From CBDBND01 sp965262665 (GTDB lineage Bacteria > Pseudomonadota > Alphaproteobacteria > Rhodospirillales > Rhodospirillaceae): a stretch of 64,000 nt of DNA. Where the stretch lies: the NCBI GenBank assembly GCA_965262665.1, contig CBDHFR010000002.1, positions 744,001-808,000 of the forward strand, given 5' to 3'. The notes beneath the pieces are model-generated. The model ran no database searches. It was not told where the DNA came from and saw nothing but the letters and a program-made list of their open reading frames with translations. This document shows, one piece after another, positions 46,737-55,909 of the stretch (position 1 is its first letter; every line of letters begins with the position of its first letter). The translations under genes and the position numbers were made by a program.

Positions 46737-47642
46737 ATGTCACCTTTTCATCTCACCCGTCGCAACACGCTGGCCAGCCTTGGCGTGGCCGCTGCCAAGA
46801 TGGCTGCGGCCCAAACCAAACCAGCTCATGCCGCTGTATCCATTGATCTAAACGCACCCCAGGGAAATCTAGACGGGTATCTCAAAGTGCGCAGCGATAT
46901 CGCCGGCAATGAAGCCCTGTTATGGAAAAAAGGCTACGTGCACGCCATGATTCCAGGCCGTCCTGGACGTAGGTTGATGATGTTTCAGGGCGTCAACGTG
47001 ACCCGCTGTCTAAAAGACGACACCGGTTACGTCTATCTACAACGGGAATGCCTGATCTGGTGTGATCCGGAAACGGAAGCGCCCATCGAGACGTGGGAAA
47101 ACCCGCTTACGGAACGCACAAACGAAGTGTTTCACCTTCTCAATTCGGTAGTGAACTCCCATTACGACGTTGATGGTCCCAACGGTCCCTTCCATCGGCC
47201 TTACGTGGAGCATTCAGGCGACGTCGCCTTCTATAACGACCTCCTGTATTTAGTCCCGTCGGTGCTCACCATGGAAGAGTATTCGCCGTATTCCAGCGCC
47301 GACGTCTATCAGGGTGCGGGGCTCTATCATTTTCACGGCAAAAGGGAGGATATCGACGATCCGGACCTAACATCTGCACCCTGTATTCAAACCCACACGG
47401 GAGTGCGCCAGTGGTTGCCGTGGATGGAAATGGGGGCCTGGGATGGCCAGTTGATTCTCCCCGCTCGTGGCAAAAAACTGGAGGGTGGGGCTAAGGAACT
47501 GCCCCAGCCACTGTTAGGCTGGATGGAAAAGAACGCTCCGGAATACTTGGAGGCTCCGTCACCGGACCAGCCAGAAGCGCGGACCAGCTTTTACCGGGAG
47601 TTTAAGAAGTACATCGACGCCAAGCGCGAACAGGAAAAGTGA
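46737..47642 (+). CDS. DUF1838 family exported protein
   Basis: 301 residues from ATG 46737, seven bases after GGGAG. Residues 8-34 (RRNTLASLGVAAAKMAAAQT) form a twin-arginine-like export signal. The body has YLKVRSDIAGNEALLWKKGY, YLQRECLIWCDPETEAPIET, WENPLTERTNEVFHLLNSVV and a C-terminal MGAWDGQLILPARGKKLEGG, as in DUF1838 proteins of alphaproteobacteria. Biochemical role unknown; the locus is often found with uncharacterised catabolic genes. The IS630 B element ends 20 bases upstream, so transcription now depends on read-through or a new promoter. Confidence 0.8.
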   Translation: MSPFHLTRRNTLASLGVAAAKMAAAQTKPAHAAVSIDLNAPQGNLDGYLKVRSDIAGNEALLWKKGYVHAMIPGRPGRRLMMFQGVNVTRCLKDDTGYVYLQRECLIWCDPETEAPIETWENPLTERTNEVFHLLNSVVNSHYDVDGPNGPFHRPYVEHSGDVAFYNDLLYLVPSVLTMEEYSPYSSADVYQGAGLYHFHGKREDIDDPDLTSAPCIQTHTGVRQWLPWMEMGAWDGQLILPARGKKLEGGAKELPQPLLGWMEKNAPEYLEAPSPDQPEARTSFYREFKKYIDAKREQEK

Positions 47643-47765
47643 CGCCAAAAGAGCGGCCGGTGAAACCCGGTAAAAATCCATCAAATCCCTGGTAATTCAA
47701 CACCTAAGCCTCTATATCGCACCTCAAATCATGACCATGGGACGATAGCGTTCCTGGAGGATGAC

Positions 47766-49148
47766 ATGACATCCGCATGGACGCGGGAAAGCTGGCGCTC
47801 CAAGCCCATCGTGCAGGTGCCGGAATACGGCGATCAGGCCGCGTTGAAGAACGCTGAGCAGCGCTTAAGCAAGTTTCCGCCACTGGTCTTTGCCGGTGAA
47901 GCCCGATCGCTGAAAAAGTCGCTCGGTGATGTCGCCGAAGGCCGCGGATTCTTGCTGCAGGGCGGTGATTGCGCGGAAAGTTTCGCTGAATTCCACCCCG
48001 ACAACATCCGCGACACCTTTAGGGTGATGTTGCAGATGTCGGTGGTGCTGACTTTTGGCGCTTCCATGCCCATCGTCAAACTTGGCCGCATGGCGGGCCA
48101 GTTTGCCAAACCCCGCTCCGCGCCGACGGAAACCATCGACGGTGTTGAGTTGCCATCCTATCGCGGCGATATGGTCAACGGCATGGACTTCACACCGGAT
48201 GCCCGGGAACCGGATCCGGAACGCCTGATTCAAGCCTACAACCAGTCCGCTGCAACATTGAATCTCTTGCGGGCATTCGCCCAGGGCGGGTACGCCGATC
48301 TTCACAAGGTCCATCAGTGGACGTTGGGTTTCGTCGGCGACAGTGCCCAGGCGGAACGCTACCGCGATCTCGCTGACCGCATTCAGGAAGCGTTGGCTTT
48401 CATGGAGGCCTGCGGCATCACCGGCGATGTGGTGCCCAGCATGCGGGAAACGGATTTCTATACATCTCATGAGTCGCTGCTGTTGCCCTATGAAGAATCG
48501 CTGACCCGGATGGATTCCACCACCGGGCGCTGGTATGCCTGCTCGGCACACTTCCTTTGGATCGGTGAACGCACGCGCCAGCTCGATCATGCCCATGTGG
48601 AATTCCTGCGTGGCGTAGACAATCCTATCGGTTTCAAGGCCGGTCCGACCATCGAGGGCGACGATCTACTGCGCATGATAGACATTCTCAATCCCAACAA
48701 TGAACCGGGGCGACTGACTATCATTACCCGCATGGGTGCGGAAAAACTTCAGGACCGTCTTCCCAAGCTCATTCAAACTGTGCAGCGGGAAGGGCGCAGT
48801 GTTGTCTGGTCGTGCGATCCTATGCATGCGAACACGGTAAAGAGTGACACCGGATACAAGACACGCCGTTTCGACAATATTCTTGAAGAGGTGAAGGCTT
48901 TTTTCGCTGTCCATCGCGGCGAAGGCACTCATGCCGGCGGTGTGCATTTCGAAATGACCGGGCAAGATGTGACAGAATGCGTCGGCGGGTCCCAGGCCAT
49001 CACGGAAGCCTCCCTCGGCGACCGCTATCACACTCACTGCGATCCCCGTCTCAATGCCACCCAGGCGCTGGAGTTGGCCTTCCTCGTTTCGGAAATGCTG
49101 AAACAGGAACGCGGCGCGGCGGGGTCCGCGGCGGCAGTCGCCTCCTGA
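47766..49148 (+). CDS. aroG: Class II 3-deoxy-7-phosphoheptulonate synthase
   Basis: 460 residues from ATG 47766 after TGGAGGATGAC. Plant-type (class II) DAHP synthase: GRGFLLQGGDCAESFAEF near the start, KLGRMAGQFAKPRSAPTE, PSYRGDMVNGMDF, and metal or substrate residues in SCDPMHANTV, GGVHFEMTGQDVTECVGG and DRYHTHCDPRLNA. Condenses phosphoenolpyruvate and erythrose-4-phosphate, the first step of aromatic amino-acid synthesis. Intact, starting a run of core genes with nadE, gltX and trmJ on one strand. Confidence 0.97.
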   Translation: MTSAWTRESWRSKPIVQVPEYGDQAALKNAEQRLSKFPPLVFAGEARSLKKSLGDVAEGRGFLLQGGDCAESFAEFHPDNIRDTFRVMLQMSVVLTFGASMPIVKLGRMAGQFAKPRSAPTETIDGVELPSYRGDMVNGMDFTPDAREPDPERLIQAYNQSAATLNLLRAFAQGGYADLHKVHQWTLGFVGDSAQAERYRDLADRIQEALAFMEACGITGDVVPSMRETDFYTSHESLLLPYEESLTRMDSTTGRWYACSAHFLWIGERTRQLDHAHVEFLRGVDNPIGFKAGPTIEGDDLLRMIDILNPNNEPGRLTIITRMGAEKLQDRLPKLIQTVQREGRSVVWSCDPMHANTVKSDTGYKTRRFDNILEEVKAFFAVHRGEGTHAGGVHFEMTGQDVTECVGGSQAITEASLGDRYHTHCDPRLNATQALELAFLVSEMLKQERGAAGSAAAVAS

Positions 49149-49197
49149 TTATCCGGTCCAAGACACAGATTTACGGCCGCACAACCAACGGTTCACC

Positions 49198-50871
49198 ATG
49201 ACGGACAGCCTGACCATTACTCTTGCTCAGACCAACCCGACGGTTGGTGGCGTGGCGGCCAACGCGGATCTCATACGTGCGGTGCGCGAGGACGCTGCCG
49301 CAGCAGGCGCTGATCTCGTGGTTTTCTCCGAACTCAATCTCAGCGGCTATCCCCCGGAAGACCTGGTGTTCCGACCATCGTTTCTCGATGCCGTAGAAGA
49401 CGCGGCAAACGCGCTGGCTGAAGAGACCAAGGATGGCGGACCAGCTTTGATCATTGGGGCGCCATGGCGGGACAACGGCGCCTGTTACAACGCAGCGCTG
49501 GTGCTCGATGACGGCGAGATCCAAGGGGTGCGTTTCAAACACTATTTGCCTAACTACGGTGTGTTCGACGAGAAACGGGTGTTCGCGTCCGGACTGCCAT
49601 CCGGACCGGTGGTCGTCCGCAACGTGCGGCTTGGTGTGATGGTTTGTGAGGACATGTGGTTCGAGGATATCGCCGAAACGCTGTCTGAAACAGGGGCAGA
49701 ACTGCTCATCGTCATCAACGGATCACCCTTTGAACTTAAAAAAGATGACGTGCGCCTTGGTCACGCTGTCGCCCGGGTGACAGAGACAGGTCTACCGCTT
49801 ATCTATGTCAATCAGGTCTGTGGTCAGGACGATCTTGCGTTCGACGGCGGCTCTTTTGTTCTCAACGGGGATCGTGCCCTCGCCGTGCAAGCCAAATGGT
49901 GGCTTGAGGACACGGTTACGACCCATTGGTCCAAGTCCAACAGCGGCTGGTCCTGTGAAGAGGGCGACCGGCAGCCATCCCCCAACCGGTTGGAAAACAT
50001 CTACCAAGCCATGATGCTGGGCCTTCGGGATTACGTCGGAAAAAACGGCTTTCCAGGCGTCGTGCTCGGCCTGTCGGGCGGGATCGACAGTGCGCTCAGT
50101 GCTGCCGTCGCAGCCGATGCGTTAGGGCCGGACAAAGTGCACTGTGTCATGATGCCGTCACCTTTTACGTCTCAGGACAGCCTCGACGACGCGGCAGAAC
50201 TCGCTCAGAACCTGAGTGTAAAGCTGGACACCATTGGTATCAGCGAGGCCATGGACGCTTTTGGGGACATGCTCAAACCTCAGTTTGATGGGACCCAGCC
50301 CGATACGACAGAAGAAAACATTCAGTCGCGTATCCGCGGCCTGACGCTGATGGCGCTGTCCAACAAATTCGGCCACATGGTGCTGTCTACTGGTAATAAA
50401 TCGGAAGTCAGCGTCGGCTATGCCACCCTCTACGGGGACATGTGCGGTGGCTATTCGGTATTAAAAGACGTCTACAAGACAACGGTGAACGCGCTCAGCC
50501 TCTGGCGCAACGAGCATAAGCCTGAAAGCGCGTTGGGTCCTGACGATGCGGTCATGCCCCAACGGATCATCACCAAACCACCGACGGCAGAGTTGAAGCC
50601 GGATCAGAAGGACGAAGACTCCTTGCCGCCGTATGAAGAACTGGATGCCATCCTCAAAGGCTTTATCGAAAAGGAAAGCAGCATCTCTGACCTTATGGGC
50701 GAGGGGTTTACAGAGGAAACCGTGCGCCGAGTTTGGCGCCTGCTGCGATTGGCGGAGTATAAACGGCGCCAGGCCTCGCCCGGCGTGAAAATCAGCCATC
50801 TCGCTTTTGGTCGCGATCACCGCTATCCCATCACCAATGCCTTCGACGGCGACGCCCCAGCGAATTCGTAA
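49198..50871 (+). CDS. nadE: Glutamine-dependent NAD synthetase
   Basis: 557 residues. N-terminal nitrilase-type glutaminase with triad E45, K114 and C150 (VVFSELNLSG, RFKHYLPNYG, GVMVCEDMWF). C-terminal ATP-dependent synthetase with the PP-loop GLSGGIDSALSAAVAADALG and TGNKSEVSVGYATLYGDMCG. Converts nicotinate adenine dinucleotide to NAD using glutamine as nitrogen source. Forty-nine bases after aroG and 17 before gltX, probably co-transcribed. Intact. Confidence 0.97.
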   Translation: MTDSLTITLAQTNPTVGGVAANADLIRAVREDAAAAGADLVVFSELNLSGYPPEDLVFRPSFLDAVEDAANALAEETKDGGPALIIGAPWRDNGACYNAALVLDDGEIQGVRFKHYLPNYGVFDEKRVFASGLPSGPVVVRNVRLGVMVCEDMWFEDIAETLSETGAELLIVINGSPFELKKDDVRLGHAVARVTETGLPLIYVNQVCGQDDLAFDGGSFVLNGDRALAVQAKWWLEDTVTTHWSKSNSGWSCEEGDRQPSPNRLENIYQAMMLGLRDYVGKNGFPGVVLGLSGGIDSALSAAVAADALGPDKVHCVMMPSPFTSQDSLDDAAELAQNLSVKLDTIGISEAMDAFGDMLKPQFDGTQPDTTEENIQSRIRGLTLMALSNKFGHMVLSTGNKSEVSVGYATLYGDMCGGYSVLKDVYKTTVNALSLWRNEHKPESALGPDDAVMPQRIITKPPTAELKPDQKDEDSLPPYEELDAILKGFIEKESSISDLMGEGFTEETVRRVWRLLRLAEYKRRQASPGVKISHLAFGRDHRYPITNAFDGDAPANS

Positions 50872-50888
50872 CGTATGGCCCCTAACCC

Positions 50889-52244
50889 ATGACAACAGTC
50901 CGTTTCGCTCCCAGTCCCACTGGCCATCTGCATGTTGGCAACGCCCGCCAAGCACTGATCAATTGGCTGTTTGCCCGTAAACGACAGGGTGAGTTCATCC
51001 TCCGTTTCGACGACACGGACTCAGAACGGAGCAAGGAAGAATATGTTGACGGCATTCGCCGAGACCTCACCTGGCTCGGCATTGACTGGGACAGGGAGGA
51101 ACGCCAGTCCGCCCGCATGGACCGATACGTTGCTGCCGCCGACGCGCTGAAAGAGTCAGGCCAGCTTTACCCTTGTTACGAGACGGCAGACGAACTGGAA
51201 TTCAAGCGCAAACGATTGCGGGCCCAGCACAAGCCACCCATCTATGACCGTGCCGCTCTGACTTTAACGGACGACGACCGTGCCAAACAGGAAGGCGAAG
51301 GCCGCAAACCCCACTGGCGTTTCAAACTAGCGCAAAAGGACGTGGTGTGGTCTGACCTGGTGCGCGGGGACTGCCACTACAACACCGCTAACATCAGCGA
51401 TCCGGTGGTTATCCGGGAAGACGGCACGTTTCTTTATCTGCTGCCGTCGGTGGTCGACGATCTCGATCATGGCGTGACCCACATCATCCGCGGCGAAGAT
51501 CATGTCACCAATGGCGCGGTGCAATTGGAGATGATGGAAGCCGTCTCACCGGGTGCCTTGGTGCAGTTCGCCCACGTGTCACTGTTGGCCGGCGCCGGTG
51601 GCGAAGGCCTGTCCAAACGGGCCGGATCTCTAGGTTTGGAAGACCTGCGCGACCAGGGCTTGGAACCTCTCGCGGTGTCCAGTTTGCTGGCGCATCTGGG
51701 CAGTTCGGAGTCCATAGAAGTGTTCGCGGACATGACGGCCATGATCGCGGATTTCGATATCGCCCACTTCAGCCGGGCCACCGCCAAGTTTGATGCCCAC
51801 GATCTGGAATTTCTCAACGCCAAGGTCCTTCATGGCATGCCCTATGCGGACGCCTCACCTCGTCTGGAAGCGCTCGGTCTTGATGCCGGAATACTCCAGG
51901 AAAAAGGCGAAGCCTTCTGGCTGGCCGTGCGTGGTAATCTGAAGCTGTTCAAAGACACCGCCGATTGGTGGTCGATCTGTTTTGACGCCCATGCGCCCTC
52001 CATCGAAGACACCACCTTCATGGCAGAGGCAGCAACCCATCTGCCGGAGGAGCCCTGGTCCGAAGAAACCTGGAGCCAATGGATGGGCGCCGTCAAGGAA
52101 GCAACGGGCCGGAAAGGCAAAGGCTTGTTCTTGCCTTTGCGCATGGCTTTGACCGGCCTGGACCATGGTCCTGAGCTCAAGCTCTTGCTGCCTTTGATCG
52201 GCCGTGACCGCGTTCTCAAGCGCATTCAAGGCCTCACGGCCTAA
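50889..52244 (+). CDS. gltX: Glutamyl-tRNA synthetase (class I, short form)
   Basis: 451 residues. The HIGH-type motif is FAPSPTGHLHVGNARQALIN; the KMSKS-equivalent is GLSKRAGSLGLEDL. RFDDTDSERSKEEYVDGI and THIIRGEDHVTNGAVQLEMM are conserved. It attaches glutamate to tRNA-Glu. Many alphaproteobacteria have two copies, one charging tRNA-Gln for later amidation; which this is cannot be decided here. Same strand as nadE and trmJ. Intact. Confidence 0.95.
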   Translation: MTTVRFAPSPTGHLHVGNARQALINWLFARKRQGEFILRFDDTDSERSKEEYVDGIRRDLTWLGIDWDREERQSARMDRYVAAADALKESGQLYPCYETADELEFKRKRLRAQHKPPIYDRAALTLTDDDRAKQEGEGRKPHWRFKLAQKDVVWSDLVRGDCHYNTANISDPVVIREDGTFLYLLPSVVDDLDHGVTHIIRGEDHVTNGAVQLEMMEAVSPGALVQFAHVSLLAGAGGEGLSKRAGSLGLEDLRDQGLEPLAVSSLLAHLGSSESIEVFADMTAMIADFDIAHFSRATAKFDAHDLEFLNAKVLHGMPYADASPRLEALGLDAGILQEKGEAFWLAVRGNLKLFKDTADWWSICFDAHAPSIEDTTFMAEAATHLPEEPWSEETWSQWMGAVKEATGRKGKGLFLPLRMALTGLDHGPELKLLLPLIGRDRVLKRIQGLTA

Positions 52245-52263
52245 AACGACGACGGCTAAGACA

Positions 52264-53070
52264 ATGACAGGCACCAACCGAACCCAAGACCCGGTCACGC
52301 CAGCCGGAAGCCCGGCGGTCATCCTGGTGGAGCCGCAGTTGGCTGAGAATATCGGGACCACCTCACGAGCCATGTACAATTGCGGCCTGACGGACCTGCG
52401 TTTGGTGCGGCCGCGCCAGGATTGGCTGTCTCCAAAGGCGATCGCCGCGTCTTCTGGCGCGTTGAATGTTTTGGAATCCGCGCATCCTTACGAAACTACA
52501 GAAGACGCCATCGCTGACCTCGAGTTCGTTGCGGCGACGACGGCCCGTCCGCGCGACAATGTCAAACCCGTATGGACCCCGCGTCATGCCAGCAGTGAGC
52601 TGGTTGCCCGCGCTGAAGCAAACATCAAGCTTGGCATTCTTTATGGCCGCGAGAAGTCTGGCTTGAAAAATGAAGATGTTAGTTTGGCTGACGTTATTAT
52701 AGAGGCGCCGCTGAACCCTGCTTATTCGTCGCTTAATCTGGCTCAAGCTGTTCTCGTTGTGAGTTATGAATGGTTCCAGGCAGCCCAGTCTAGTGACGCT
52801 GTCACGATGCAGTATCGCGAAACGCGCCCAGCCACCAAGGAGGAGCTAACCCTTCTGTTCGAACACCTCGAGCATGAGTTGGATGACTGCGGCTTTCTGC
52901 GCGTTGAGGAAAAACGCCCAAGCATGATTCTGGCCATCCGGGCAATACTTCAGCGTGCAGCCCTGACGGAACAGGAAGTCCGCACCCTGCATGGCATTGT
53001 CACGGAATTGCGCTATGGCCAGCGTGACGATCACCTGCGCAAATACGAATGGAAGCGGAAGGAGGACTGA
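52264..53070 (+). CDS. trmJ: SPOUT-class tRNA/rRNA methyltransferase TrmJ-like
   Basis: 268 residues from ATG 52264, chosen over upstream starts that overlap gltX. VILVEPQLAENIGTTSRAMY is the start of the SPOUT fold; LGILYGREKSGLKNEDVSLA and PLNPAYSSLNLAQAVLVVSY form the SAM-binding knot. TrmJ methylates the ribose of residue 32 in the anticodon loop of several tRNAs. Intact. The ISAs1 copy 2 begins 63 bases after its stop. Confidence 0.92.
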   Translation: MTGTNRTQDPVTPAGSPAVILVEPQLAENIGTTSRAMYNCGLTDLRLVRPRQDWLSPKAIAASSGALNVLESAHPYETTEDAIADLEFVAATTARPRDNVKPVWTPRHASSELVARAEANIKLGILYGREKSGLKNEDVSLADVIIEAPLNPAYSSLNLAQAVLVVSYEWFQAAQSSDAVTMQYRETRPATKEELTLLFEHLEHELDDCGFLRVEEKRPSMILAIRAILQRAALTEQEVRTLHGIVTELRYGQRDDHLRKYEWKRKED

Positions 53071-53155
53071 AAAGGATAGGGGCGTATGGGTCACACCTTT
53101 GAAAAATCGCCCTATATCATTGGCCTTAGCCGCCAGGGCAATCGGGTGAATGGTT

Positions 53156-54369
53156 TCACCGTGAGATAAGGCTTGCGAGGAAGTCGTCGTCCCAGGCAGC
53201 GATGCGTCGTTTTACACGCAGACTGTCCTTGCCCGGGGCTTGGCGCAAGAGGTTGCTCGCCATGTGTTTGACGACCGCGAAGTTGGCCGGGGCAGTGTTC
53301 TTTCGGACCCGGCACTCGTCGTCGCGGAAGACCATGTCCATGACCCAGTGCAGGTCCATGACCCAGTGCAGGTCCATGACCCAGTGCAGGTCCATGACCC
53401 AGTGCAGCCCGTTCTCGCTGCTCCAATGGCCCCGGATGGCGGCGCTCAGAGTATCGGCCTTGGCGGCGGTGGAGGCGGATGTAGAAGCGGGTCTCGCGCT
53501 CGACCTTGGCGCCGGGTTGGATGCCGATCTCGCGTACGGTTTCGACCATAACAATGCTCCCGGGCCCGGGCCAGTGGTGGCGTTCCTTCAGCCAAGCGAT
53601 TTCGTTCGTCGCCGTGGTGGTCCGGGTTTCGATGCGGCCGTGGCTCTTCTCCACTGTCTGGTGGTGGCTGACAACCGTATCGGCAAAGCCGCATGCTATC
53701 TGTTCGATGAAGAAAAGCTTGGTATCGTCGTGCAGGCTGCCCTGGTTGCCCTTGAGGGCAAGGATATAGTCGGCGTCCTTGTCGATGATCTTCGCGGCGA
53801 TGTTGCGCTGACAGCCCATGGCGTCGATGGTCACCGTCGCGCCGTTGATGGTCAACAGATCCAACAGCTTCGGGAGAGCGACGATCTCGTTGGATTTATC
53901 AGCCACCTTGGCTTGGCCAAGCACCAGGTTCTGACGTGTGCTCCACGCCGAGATCATGTGGATGCGCTTTGGCGCCGCCTTCCTGATAGGAGCGCCGCAG
54001 CGTCTTGCCGTCGATGGCGACGATGTCCGCGCCGCGCCCGGTGAGCGATGCCGCCCAGGCGATGAAGCAGTGCTGAAACTGTTCGGCATCAAGGGCTGCG
54101 AAGATGTCACCGCGTTGATCGTGTGAGGGCGTACCATCCGTGAACGGCCGGAAACGGCGCAGAAACGTCAGTTTCCTCTCGCCGTACTTGGCGATCTCGA
54201 CCCAGCTCTCACAGCCGGCGGGCACGCCGAGAAGGCATAGCAGCAACACTTCGTCGAGGGGATAGAGGACCGTGGCGCGTTGCCGCGGGTCGTCGAGATC
54301 GGTGAAATGCTCCAGGAAATCAACAATCTGATTAAAGGCCTCGTTCGCCGTTCCAAACCGTCGCGTCAT
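53156..54369 (-). pseudogene. ISAs1 transposase, two frameshifts
   Basis: MTRRFGTANEAFNQIVDFLE starts at 54369; the first frame runs through LTFLRRFRPFTDGTPSHDQR and IVAIDGKTLRRSYQEGGAKA, then two bases are missing before HMISAWSTRQNLVLGQ. A second shift follows ETRFYI. The LHWVMD unit is present four times. Both shifts are identical in copy 1, so the defect predates the spread of at least one copy. Confidence 0.92.
53335..53406. repeat. 18-bp tandem repeat x4 inside ISAs1 (also at 19857-19928)
   Basis: Unit TCCATGACCCAGTGCAGG repeated head to tail four times in phase, encoding LHWVMD on the minus strand. Relatives have the motif once (SLHWVMDMVF). Present in both copies. Confidence 0.9.
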
Positions 54370-54476
54370 TTCTGGGATCCTTCTTGCGAATCAAAAGGAT
54401 CAATAGCGATTCAGACTTCTACACTCTTGTCATCCTCAAATTCACCCGATTGCCCTGCCTTAGCCGTGTCAATTCG

Positions 54477-54505
54477 TTGACTTGCCTTGTTTTTTCTCGT
54501 AAATC
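54477..54505 (+). promoter_or_regulatory. Possible sigma-70 promoter for rpsD
   Basis: TTGACT, 17-base spacer, TAAATC, about 110 bases upstream of the rpsD ATG. The ISAs1 target duplication ends nine bases before it, so the insertion spared it. The minus-10 match is weak. Confidence 0.35.
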
Positions 54506-54616
54506 CGAAAGTCTATTCCCGGGAATGTGGGTGGTGCATCGCCCCGCTGGCTGGCAATTGCAGATTGAGCTTCCAGACTACCGGGACAAAAACATAGAAA
54601 AAACAGTGAGTTACCC

Positions 54617-55231
54617 ATGACTAATCGTATTTCGTCGAAATACAAAATCGACCGCCGCCTCGGCGTGAACCTCTGGGGACGGCCAAAAAGCCCCGTAAAT
54701 AAACGAGAATATGGCCCCGGACAGCATGGTCAGCGCCGGCGCAAGCCGTCGGACTACGGCGTCCAGCTCATGGCCAAGCAAAAGCTCAAGGGCTACTACG
54801 GCAACATCTCAGAGAAGCAGTTCCGGCGCTATTACAAGGAAGCTGTGCGGCGCACCGGCGATACCTCGGAAAATCTCATCGGGATTCTCGAGTGCCGCCT
54901 AGATGCTTTGGTCTACCGCATGAAGTTTGTGCCAACTGTGTTTTCCGCCCGCCAATTCGTTAGCCACGGCCATGTCAAAGTGAATGGGGTCAAGGTGACC
55001 ATCCCCTCTTACATGGTGAAAGTGGGCGACAAGATCGAACTGCGTGAGAAAGCCAAGACTATGGGCTTGGTGTTGGATGCGATGGAATCCATCGAGCGCG
55101 ACATTCCGGACTATGTTGAAGTGGATTACGACAAGGGCAAAGGCAGCATGACCCGCGTGCCCAATCTCGCCGATGTACCCTATCCGGTGCAGATGGAGCC
55201 TAATCTCGTCATCGAATACTATTCACGGTAA
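54617..55231 (+). CDS. rpsD: 30S ribosomal protein S4
   Basis: 204 residues. Begins NRISSKYKIDRRLGVNLWGR with PVNKREYGPGQHGQRRRKPS; the S4 RNA-binding domain is LECRLDALVYRMKFVPTVFS and ARQFVSHGHVKVNGVKVTIP. Assembles early onto 16S rRNA. Stands alone here, as in many alphaproteobacteria, rather than in the alpha operon. Intact, although an IS landed 160 bases upstream. Confidence 0.98.
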   Translation: MTNRISSKYKIDRRLGVNLWGRPKSPVNKREYGPGQHGQRRRKPSDYGVQLMAKQKLKGYYGNISEKQFRRYYKEAVRRTGDTSENLIGILECRLDALVYRMKFVPTVFSARQFVSHGHVKVNGVKVTIPSYMVKVGDKIELREKAKTMGLVLDAMESIERDIPDYVEVDYDKGKGSMTRVPNLADVPYPVQMEPNLVIEYYSR

Positions 55232-55330
55232 ACCGTTTTGCAGATATGTGGTGGCAAGGGGCCTCGCCGAACAGCGGGGTCTTCTGCATTTTATCCGCTC
55301 AATCTTTCGCCCACATCGTCTCCCGTGGGC

Positions 55331-55695
55331 TCAATCCTTCGCCCACATTGGCGCGTTCGAACACACGTTGCCGACAGCGGAAACAAAGAGGGAGGGCGCT
55401 TCGTACTGCCGGGTGAGGGGCCGCGCATTGAGGTAGCTCGTGAAAACAGATTCCAGTTGGGTCCCGGTCCATCCACCGACGCATTCGAACAACATCCACC
55501 GACGCATTCGAACAACCAAGTGAGCGAACCGTCACCCGTCAGGTCGTCGGCATACTTGAATCCTTCCACCATCCCCATGACGTGCACGGCCCGGTGAGTG
55601 GCGTCCAATTGAAGATACTCCGAGCCGGTAAGAGCCGCCGCCGGGCCCGCGCTGAAGCCGCCAATCAGCATTGTTACAGTCCACAGCCGTTTCAT
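55331..55695 (-). pseudogene. Rap1a/Tai-like exported protein broken by a 23-bp tandem duplication
   Basis: Starts ATG 55695 after GAGG. Signal peptide MKRLWTVTMLIGGFSAGPAA, then LTGSEYLQLDATHRAVHVMG and MVEGFKYADDL, resembling the Rap1a/Tai small secreted family (T6SS immunity-like). A 23-bp unit is duplicated at 55470-55515, shifting the frame after WLFECVGG. Removing one unit restores WTGTQLESVFTSYLNARPLT and a 113-residue protein ending at 55331. The family call is tentative; the lesion is clear. Confidence 0.7.
55470..55515. repeat. 23-bp perfect tandem duplication
   Basis: Unit CATCCACCGACGCATTCGAA plus CAA, twice head to tail. The length is not a multiple of three, hence the frameshift in the surrounding gene. 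Confidence 0.95.
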
Positions 55696-55909
55696 CGTCA
55701 CCTCAGTGGTTTACTGGCATGACTTATAACATCCACCGCCCACTGGGGCGCCCTGACCCAGATTAAATCTTGGAAAACCTTACATTTTGTGTGCGATTCG
55801 ACACGACTCTAACCGCGTGTTGCACGTCTCACCTGGTTTTGTGTTGCGCATCTTCGCCCCTGCCACTACCGATATCTAGCAACGGACCTCAAATCTGAGA
55901 AGATGCCCT

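Larger units (their letters stand above)
53134..54457 (-). mobile_element. ISAs1-family element, copy 2
   Basis: 1324 bp with inverted-repeat ends CAGGGCAATCGGGTGAAT. Flanked by CCTTAGCCGC (53124-53133) and CCTTAGCCGT (54458-54467), a ten-base target duplication with one mismatch. Inserted between trmJ and rpsD, ending about 20 bases before the likely rpsD promoter. Confidence 0.95.

Noticed and set aside
53335..53406. Regular 18-bp repeats as a CRISPR array
   Set aside because: Units are contiguous with no spacers and encode an in-frame transposase repeat.
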